NCBI GenBank assembly: GCA_003480165.1
Contig: QUIQ01000012.1
Span: 1-57,895 of the forward strand
DNA: 57,895 bases
DNA from: Firmicutes bacterium AM41-11
GTDB lineage: Bacteria > Bacillota_I > Bacilli_A > Erysipelotrichales > Erysipelotrichaceae
Direction of reading: 5' to 3'
Position 1 is the stretch's first letter. Each line of letters opens with the position of its first letter. Position numbers and translations under genes: made by a program. The notes beneath the pieces are model-generated. The model was given only the letters and a program-made list of their open reading frames with translations, did no database searches and had not been told where the DNA came from. This document shows, in pieces, positions 52,021 to 57,895 of this stretch.

Positions 52021-53422
52021 ATAAAATCATATTTAAAATACCCGTAGATTGTAAGAATAGAATAAACATCATGATTGGTGTGACATATTTAATCATCACA
52101 ATATATAATTTCTTTCGACTAAATTTGTAGCCCCCATATTCTACTTCATCTATAATCCATTTTGGTTCTACAACCCAACCAATTAAAATCGTCGACAGCA
52201 AGGAAATAAATGGCATCATAAAGCTATTCGATATATAATCCATTAAATCCAACAATTGCGCCATACTACCATTTGGTAAAGGAATTTCGACATAGAATAA
52301 ACTGTATCCTAACGCAATGACAACTGAGGCAATACAGTAAATGATTCCACAAGAAATTGTAACTTTTTTTCTTGGTGCCGAGAAGATTGCCATGCAGTTG
52401 GCAACAATGGCTTCTAAAACAGAAATACAACTTGTTAAAGCCGCAAAAGCAACCATCACAAAGAAAATCAAACCAACGATCCAGCCAAAGCTTCCCATCG
52501 CATCAAAAACTTTTGGCAGAGAAACAAACATCAAACTAGGTCCAGACTGCATACCTTCAATACCACTAAATACATAAACCGCAGGAATAATCATTAACCC
52601 AGCTAAAAACGCAACCACGGTATCAAAGACTTCGATTTGCGCTACAGACTTATTTAAATTCACATCTTTTTTTACATAAGAACCATATGTGATCATAATT
52701 CCCATTGAAACACTTAATGAGAAAAATAACTGACTCATTGCATCCAATAAGACTTGTAAGAATTTTGGTAAGGTCAGGCCTTTAAAATTCGGGGTGACAT
52801 ATAATAAGAAACCTTCCATCGATGTTCGGGTTACGCCACTGCCATCGGTAAAAGATAAAGTCATTGAATAAATCGCAATTCCAACAATCATTACCAATAA
52901 AACAGGCATGATGATTCGTGATACTTTTTCAATCCCACCTTGTACTCCATTGTAAATAATGGCAGCAGTGATAAGCATAAAAATCAGAGCGTAAATAGAA
53001 GATGAAACCGGTGAAGTAATAAAACTTGTAAAGAAGCTGTCTCCCGCGGCTACATGTCCTGCTCCTGTAATATAGGCAACGATATAACGACAAATCCAAC
53101 CTCCAATTACGGCATAATAGGTCATGATAATAACCGGAACTAAGAAAGTCAGTATACCCAAAAACTTCCATTTTGGACGCATTTGCGTATAAGCACCAAT
53201 GGAACTTTTCTGAGTCTTTCGACCAATCGCAATATCCGAAGTCAATAGAGTAAAACCAAATGTTAAAACTAAAACCAAATATACGAGTAGGAATAAACCG
53301 CCACCATCTTTAGCTGCTAAATAAGGAAACCGCCATATATTACCTACACCTACTGCACTACCGGCTGCTGCCAGTACAAAACCAATACCGGAACTAAATC
53401 CGCCTTTTTTCTCTTTATTCAT
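52019..53422 (-). CDS. Neurotransmitter:sodium symporter (NSS) family transporter
   Basis: The 467-residue membrane protein has about eleven to twelve hydrophobic helices and the NSS signature in helix 1 (GFVLAAAGSAVGVGNIWRFPYLAAKDGGGLFLLVYL), as in LeuT/MhsT. Members import amino acids with sodium. It stands as a single gene between ffh and the rpsP operon, with its own terminator. Substrate cannot be told from sequence; bacterial members often carry hydrophobic or aromatic amino acids. Confidence 0.93.
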   Translation of the reverse strand: MNKEKKGGFSSGIGFVLAAAGSAVGVGNIWRFPYLAAKDGGGLFLLVYLVLVLTFGFTLLTSDIAIGRKTQKSSIGAYTQMRPKWKFLGILTFLVPVIIMTYYAVIGGWICRYIVAYITGAGHVAAGDSFFTSFITSPVSSSIYALIFMLITAAIIYNGVQGGIEKVSRIIMPVLLVMIVGIAIYSMTLSFTDGSGVTRTSMEGFLLYVTPNFKGLTLPKFLQVLLDAMSQLFFSLSVSMGIMITYGSYVKKDVNLNKSVAQIEVFDTVVAFLAGLMIIPAVYVFSGIEGMQSGPSLMFVSLPKVFDAMGSFGWIVGLIFFVMVAFAALTSCISVLEAIVANCMAIFSAPRKKVTISCGIIYCIASVVIALGYSLFYVEIPLPNGSMAQLLDLMDYISNSFMMPFISLLSTILIGWVVEPKWIIDEVEYGGYKFSRKKLYIVMIKYVTPIMMFILFLQSTGILNMIL

Positions 53423-53444
53423 AAAACCTTTCTCTCTTCTCCTA

Positions 53445-53475
53445 AAACAAAGTCGGCAAAGGATACTGCCGACTT
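53445..53475 (-). terminator. Terminator after ffh
   Basis: On the minus strand AAGTCGGCA pairs with TGCCGACTT, followed by TGTTTT. It overlaps the ffh stop codon. Confidence 0.75.
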
Positions 53476-54889
53476 ATTTTCTTTTCTTCTTTCTTTTCTT
53501 TTTTTGTTTTTTACTTCCGGCATGCTTGGAAGCACCAGCTAAACCGCCACCGCGTTGCATATTTTGTAGAGCTGATAGATTTGGCATATTGCCACCTGCC
53601 ATCATACGCGTCATCATCTGCATTTGTTCCAATTGCTTGATGAGCTTATTGACATCCATCACTTTTACACCAGCACCTTTGGCAATTCGATTTTTACGGG
53701 AAGCTTTTAAACAATCCGGATGATCTCTTTCATAAGGTGTCATGGATTGAATAATGGCTTCTGATTGTTTCACCGTAGCATCCATCTGGTCATTATCGAC
53801 TTTTTTAGCCATCTTGCCTAAACCCGGAACCATTTTCAACATATTTTGAAAAGAACCCATTTTCTTCATTTGTCCAAACTGAGCTAACATATCATTAAAG
53901 GTAAAGATACCTTGTTGCATACGTTCTGCCGTTTTTTGTTGGACTTCCATATCCATCTTTTCTTGGGCTTGTTCTACTAAAGTAAGGACATCACCCATAC
54001 CCAAGATTCGATTAGCCATACGATCCGGGTGGAAGGCCTCAAGATCATCGACTTTTTCACCATTAGATACAAATAAGACAGGAACTTTAGTGATACTGCG
54101 GACAGATAGTAGTCCACCACCACGAGCATCGCCATCTAATTTGGTAACAATCAATCCGGTAATGCTTAATTGATTGTTAAAGTCTTGCGCTACAGTAATA
54201 ATATCTTGTCCGGTCATCGCATCAACCGTTAAGAGAATTTCATCTGGTTGTACGATGGCTTTCATTTCCGAAAGTTCTTGCATCAAGGCTTGGTCAATAT
54301 GTAAACGTCCAGCCGTATCAAAGATGACCAAATCTTTTTGACGGTCTTCCGCATATTTCAAAGCTTTTTTCGCTGTTTCTACAGCACCAACTTGCGCACC
54401 TAGGCTAAATACTTCGACATCGATATCTTTTCCCAGGGTTTGTAGCTGTTCAATTGCAGCAGGACGAACCACATCACATGCTACCAATAAGACACGGCGT
54501 TTTAACTTATCTTTGCAGTACTTGGCAATCTTTGCGGATGCGGTCGTTTTACCTGTACCTTGAAGACCAACCATCATCATGGTTGTCATACCTTGTTTCT
54601 TAAAATGAATTTGGGCATCTTCCTGGCCTAATAATTCTTGAATCTCATCACGCACGATCTTTACAACCATTTGGGAAGGATTTAAAGATTCATAGACTTC
54701 TTGACCCAAAGCCTTTTCTTTTACGTTGTTGACAAAGTCTTTGACAACCCCATAATTCACGTCTGCTTCCAACAAGCTCATACGAACTTCTTTCAGCATA
54801 TCGTTCATATTTTTTTCGGTTAGTTTTCCTTGACCAGAAATATTCCGTATTGCCTTGGTCAAACGATCACTTAATGATTCAAATGCCAT
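53474..54889 (-). CDS. ffh: Signal recognition particle protein Ffh
   Basis: Ffh targets membrane proteins to the Sec/YidC machinery. The 471-residue GTPase has the N domain (FESLSDRLTKAIRNISGQGKLTE), G1 MVGLQGTGKTTASAKIA, DTAGRLHIDQAL, TKLDGDARGGGLLSV and a Met-rich M domain, ending in a Lys-rich tail. The usual upstream partner ylxM is absent; a GNAT gene lies one base away instead. Confidence 0.97.
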   Translation of the reverse strand: MAFESLSDRLTKAIRNISGQGKLTEKNMNDMLKEVRMSLLEADVNYGVVKDFVNNVKEKALGQEVYESLNPSQMVVKIVRDEIQELLGQEDAQIHFKKQGMTTMMMVGLQGTGKTTASAKIAKYCKDKLKRRVLLVACDVVRPAAIEQLQTLGKDIDVEVFSLGAQVGAVETAKKALKYAEDRQKDLVIFDTAGRLHIDQALMQELSEMKAIVQPDEILLTVDAMTGQDIITVAQDFNNQLSITGLIVTKLDGDARGGGLLSVRSITKVPVLFVSNGEKVDDLEAFHPDRMANRILGMGDVLTLVEQAQEKMDMEVQQKTAERMQQGIFTFNDMLAQFGQMKKMGSFQNMLKMVPGLGKMAKKVDNDQMDATVKQSEAIIQSMTPYERDHPDCLKASRKNRIAKGAGVKVMDVNKLIKQLEQMQMMTRMMAGGNMPNLSALQNMQRGGGLAGASKHAGSKKQKKKRKKKRK

Positions 54890-54890
54890 T

Positions 54891-55382
54891 TTACTCTCCT
54901 TTATTTACTAGATGAAAAGCTAATCGAGGATCTCCATTAGCTAAAAATATGGTTCCTACATGTTGAAACCCTTTTTTCTTCATAAAATGTTGCATCGGGA
55001 TATTATCCTTATGCGTATCCATACGAATATTGGAAATTTGTCCTTTCGCATAGTCCAAAATCTCACTTGCCACACCCGGCATGCGCTGACGGCTTGCGAC
55101 TTTATGTAAAACTCCATAAGGCTCATTATTTAACCATGCTCCATCTTGAATGATGGCATAGGTTGGATCTAAGCCTATGTAAAACACAAAAGATCCTTCG
55201 ATTTCTCCGTTTCTTTCGACCACATATAAACGATGATTTGAAATATCAACAGATAAATCATTAGCGTTAGGATGGCCATCAGACCACTGATCTTGATTCC
55301 CATTTGCGCGCATAAAAGCCCGAGCTACATCATATACCTGTTCTAGAACCGGTAAATCTGTAGAACTTGCCAAACGGATCAT
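54891..55382 (-). CDS. GNAT-family N-acetyltransferase
   Basis: The 163-residue protein has the GNAT pattern: an N-terminal IRLASSTDLPVLEQVYDVARAFM, a central strand (GSFVFYIGLDPTYA) and the acetyl-CoA-binding segment around GVASEILDYAKGQISNIRMDTHKDNIPMQHFMKKKGFQHVGTIF. The substrate is unknown. It overlaps the glycosyltransferase gene by four bases and precedes ffh directly, so the three are probably one transcript. Confidence 0.85.
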   Translation of the reverse strand: MIRLASSTDLPVLEQVYDVARAFMRANGNQDQWSDGHPNANDLSVDISNHRLYVVERNGEIEGSFVFYIGLDPTYAIIQDGAWLNNEPYGVLHKVASRQRMPGVASEILDYAKGQISNIRMDTHKDNIPMQHFMKKKGFQHVGTIFLANGDPRLAFHLVNKGE

Positions 55383-56320
55383 GATTTAAAATCCTCCTGT
55401 ACGCGTCGCATACACCCTACTTTCCAGTTGGCTACGCAAGATAAAATCACATAACCAATGCGAAGGATGGGATTAATCGTTTTCCAGTCAATATCGGAAG
55501 GTTCAAAAATCACCTGATCGCTACGATGGTACGATTTCACTAGAGTATAGAGAATCATCATATCCGCATTGTAGTACTGCACGGAAAAATTAAACTTTTC
55601 CATAGGAAATTGATGACGTAAATAACCTTCTTGATAAACAATTGACTTACGCATCCGATAAATTGTCGCAAGAGCCATTTCATTGGTCAAAGACCCTTTA
55701 CGATATTGATAATGGTACATACGTTGGGAAAGATTCCCAATTTTTTTAGCTTGTATGATTGCTTTAAAGATTGTATATGCATCTTCAAAGGCATATTGAT
55801 TTTCGGGAAAACGCACACCATCAAAACAAGAACGTTTAAAAAGCTTTCCCCATGGATAGTTATTAATGCCCGTTCCCTCTGCAAGAGAGTGTAAGGCTTC
55901 AATATTAGTCATATTTCCATTCTTGCATACCCGACGATTGACTTTAAAACGGCCGATTTCAAAAGAATACCCACAAGTAACTAGATCACATGCATCTTTT
56001 TCCATCTTATAGATCATTTTCTCAACCGTATCCAAAGCGATAAAATCGTCACTATCGACAAACATGATCATATCCCCTTGGGCAAGAGCTAAAGCTCGGT
56101 TACGCGTTGTAGATACACCCGCATTGGCATAGGAATACACATGAATCTGCGGATATTTCTTTTGGTATGCTTCAATAATTTCTAATGAACGATCTGTAGA
56201 GCCATCATTGATACAAATAATTTCCATATTAGAATAGGTTTGATTCACTAAAGAATCCAAACATTGTCCAATATAGGCTTCTACATTATATACAGGAACT
56301 AAAATACTAACAAACGGCAT
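55379..56320 (-). CDS. Family 2 glycosyltransferase
   Basis: The 313-residue GT-A enzyme begins VSILVPVYNVEAYIGQCLDSLVNQTYSNMEIICINDGSTDRSLEII and has the metal-binding DSDD in MIMFVDSDDF and the NRALALAQG segment. Such enzymes add sugars to polysaccharides, teichoic acids or lipids. The C-terminal half is variable and the acceptor unknown. It overlaps the GNAT gene. Confidence 0.92.
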   Translation of the reverse strand: MPFVSILVPVYNVEAYIGQCLDSLVNQTYSNMEIICINDGSTDRSLEIIEAYQKKYPQIHVYSYANAGVSTTRNRALALAQGDMIMFVDSDDFIALDTVEKMIYKMEKDACDLVTCGYSFEIGRFKVNRRVCKNGNMTNIEALHSLAEGTGINNYPWGKLFKRSCFDGVRFPENQYAFEDAYTIFKAIIQAKKIGNLSQRMYHYQYRKGSLTNEMALATIYRMRKSIVYQEGYLRHQFPMEKFNFSVQYYNADMMILYTLVKSYHRSDQVIFEPSDIDWKTINPILRIGYVILSCVANWKVGCMRRVQEDFKS

Positions 56321-56392
56321 CTTGTCCCTCCTTATCTACTTACTGTAATCATACAAATTGAAAAATACACTATTTTGGCGTAACACGCAAGT

Positions 56393-57778
56393 TTATTTAC
56401 CTTTACTGTCAATATATGCGAAGAATTGTTCAAGGAAATCCATAAAGAAATCGGAGCCTGGTGTACCAGGATTTTCGGTCATATATTTCAAGAAATCATA
56501 TAAAACCCTGTCGCCTTCTGCGGTTCGATGCAAATAGACTAAACTCAAATAACACATATAGGCAAGGAAGCCATTTGGTTCAGCACGATCATAATAATCC
56601 ACAACCGTTTGGTAATCTTCCAAATTAAACGAAGCAGAAATATATAAATAGTAATAGCCAGTAACCGTATCAGGATCAAGTTCATTCAGTAAATCAATGG
56701 CTTCTTCAAACTGCTCGGAGCCCACATAATACATAGCGAGGATTTCATTGTAGCGATCCCACTCAGCAGTGGTAAAGTCACTATGATCCATGGCCATCAA
56801 GGTATCCATCAGAAACCCATCTAGTACATCCATCGAAAAGCGAAAAACGCGTAAGAAGATAGCTGTATAAGCTTCGCAATCCTCAAAATGTGAAGAAACA
56901 TAATCGAGATAATCCAAAGAATCTAAATAGAGATACGCTTCTAAATGTGCATCAATGGAATCATATAAGAATTCGGAATCATCCTCGGAACGGAGAATAG
57001 CTTTATAGATTTTTTTAGCTTCTTCGGGTTTATCATTTAAATCATACAATTGGGCTAGATGCGCCTTATTGTGTAAGAAAGGCTTTAACTCGGCAAACTT
57101 GCGAAACAGGGCTAAAGCCAGTGCATTCTCTCCTTTCGCATAAAAGTGATCCGAGGCAAAACGATAATATAAAGGATTGTCTTTCATTTGATTTAAATAT
57201 CTTAAGAAGACATCCTTATCATCAAATTCAATCAATTCAAAACTAATGTTTTCTAAAGTATTTTTATCCAAAGCAACACATTGATCAAGATATTCAATTC
57301 CACGTTCTTTTTTGCCTGCATGTAGGTAACAAATTCCACAGCCTAATAAAGAAGGTATATGATCTTCACATTCTAAGAGAACATCTTCATAATAATTTAT
57401 GGCTGAATTGAAATCACCCAATTCTTCATAACAATTGGCAATGCTGTAGGAAACATGCAACGTATCTTTATCTGGGGTAGCCAAATCACATTTTAAATAA
57501 TTATCTAAGGCAGGCTGATACATAGCCAAATCAAAATACGCGTCCCCCAAGCGTTCGTAGATCATAGCATTATCAAAACCTTGTTCAATAGCATCTTCCA
57601 TCAAAGCAATAATCGTTTCAAAATCCGAAAAGAACAAAAGCGCATCACTAGATGCTAAATAAAAGAATAAGTCGCGAGGAAACTCATTATCGTAAGTATC
57701 CAATAAGCCAAAGGCATTTTCCATATCACCTTGTGATAAAGCCTCACTAATTTCGTTTTGTAAATGTAGTTTATTCAT
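56393..57778 (-). CDS. Tetratricopeptide-repeat protein
   Basis: The 461-residue acidic protein consists of about ten to twelve TPR-like helical hairpins, seen for instance in NAMIYERLGDAYFDLAMYQPALDNYLKC and SYSIANCYEELGDFNSAINYYEDVLLECEDHIPSLLGCGICYLHAGKKERGIEYLDQC. It has no signal peptide or enzyme domain. TPR proteins act as protein-binding scaffolds; the partner is unknown. It appears to be a single gene with no obvious operon partner. Confidence 0.88.
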   Translation of the reverse strand: MNKLHLQNEISEALSQGDMENAFGLLDTYDNEFPRDLFFYLASSDALLFFSDFETIIALMEDAIEQGFDNAMIYERLGDAYFDLAMYQPALDNYLKCDLATPDKDTLHVSYSIANCYEELGDFNSAINYYEDVLLECEDHIPSLLGCGICYLHAGKKERGIEYLDQCVALDKNTLENISFELIEFDDKDVFLRYLNQMKDNPLYYRFASDHFYAKGENALALALFRKFAELKPFLHNKAHLAQLYDLNDKPEEAKKIYKAILRSEDDSEFLYDSIDAHLEAYLYLDSLDYLDYVSSHFEDCEAYTAIFLRVFRFSMDVLDGFLMDTLMAMDHSDFTTAEWDRYNEILAMYYVGSEQFEEAIDLLNELDPDTVTGYYYLYISASFNLEDYQTVVDYYDRAEPNGFLAYMCYLSLVYLHRTAEGDRVLYDFLKYMTENPGTPGSDFFMDFLEQFFAYIDSKGK

Positions 57779-57802
57779 ACTTAATATTTTAACCCAAAGA
57801 CA

Positions 57803-57829
57803 ATAAAAAAAACATCAATTAAATGATGC
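57803..57829 (-). terminator. Terminator downstream of the 5S rRNA gene
   Basis: On the minus strand GCATCA and TGATGT form a stem, followed by a run of T residues, between the 5S end and the TPR gene. Confidence 0.65.
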
Positions 57830-57864
57830 TTAATGAAAACGATAAAGAGTCAGACATAAAAAAA

Positions 57865-57895
57865 CCCAGCAGCTTGCTATCTTCGCAGGGGCACG
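57865..57895 (-). rRNA. rrf: 3' end of 5S rRNA (partial)
   Basis: The minus strand of the last 31 bases reads as the 3' arm of 5S rRNA (GTGCCCCTGCGAAGATAG, then the closing strand GCAAGCTGCTGGG), with a T-run after it. It runs off the window edge, so an rRNA operon probably lies to the right. Confidence 0.7.

Overview
The window is a low-GC Bacillota chromosome segment, probably Erysipelotrichia-like. That placement is inferred from gene content, gene order and AT-rich codon use; no complete rRNA is present to confirm it. The right flank (about 40.5-57.9 kb) and the left flank (about 0.4-5.0 kb) form one ordinary housekeeping block read on the minus strand: part of a 5S rRNA at the right edge, a TPR protein, a glycosyltransferase, a GNAT protein, ffh, an NSS transporter, rpsP-khpA-rimM-trmD-rplS-lepB-rbgA-rnhB, dprA-topA-trmFO-xerC, rpsB-tsf, then pyrH-frr-uppS-cdsA-rseP. 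A plus-strand haemolysin III gene and the end of an Rpn-type nuclease gene lie beyond it.

Between tsf and pyrH, which are normally close neighbours, sits a foreign island of about 33.5 kb (roughly 6.75-40.27 kb). Its edges carry two pieces of one broken DUF2075 helicase-like gene, so the island probably entered or rearranged that gene. The island is a decayed integrative conjugative element with parA, an SSB-like gene, VirD4, a VirB2-like pilin, VirB6, PrgI, VirB4 and a lysozyme/CHAP cell-wall hydrolase. I see no integrase or relaxase belonging to it. Its ParB, relaxase-side genes and the VirD4 start are lost: one ORF joins the ParB N-terminus, a TnpB fragment and VirD4 in frame.

Inside virD4 lies a second, GC-richer Tn4451-like integrative mobilizable element (about 10,999-27,118). 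It has a large serine recombinase, TnpV, a response regulator/ABC transporter/histidine kinase cassette, four tandem sigma-like genes (one frameshifted), DUF3847, an RSF1010-like oriT, a MobA/MobL relaxase, a YafQ/DinJ-type toxin-antitoxin pair, a replication initiator with a DnaC-like loader, TnpW and an AT-rich cargo gene of unknown function. The two halves of virD4 rejoin exactly at a GGT across the insertion.

The conjugative element also carries likely defence cargo. An AlbA_2/Schlafen-type gene sits between two copies of the parA leader. An HTH regulator faces a tail-anchored PIN-domain protein and a small membrane protein, inserted between virB6 and prgI. At the right end, on the minus strand, are a LlaJI/McrC-like nuclease without its McrB partner and a short type II-like CBASS operon: a CD-NTase, an E2-like protein with a SEC-C zinc motif, and an S-4TM-type membrane effector. 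The CBASS operon and the PIN module are the most interesting systems here.
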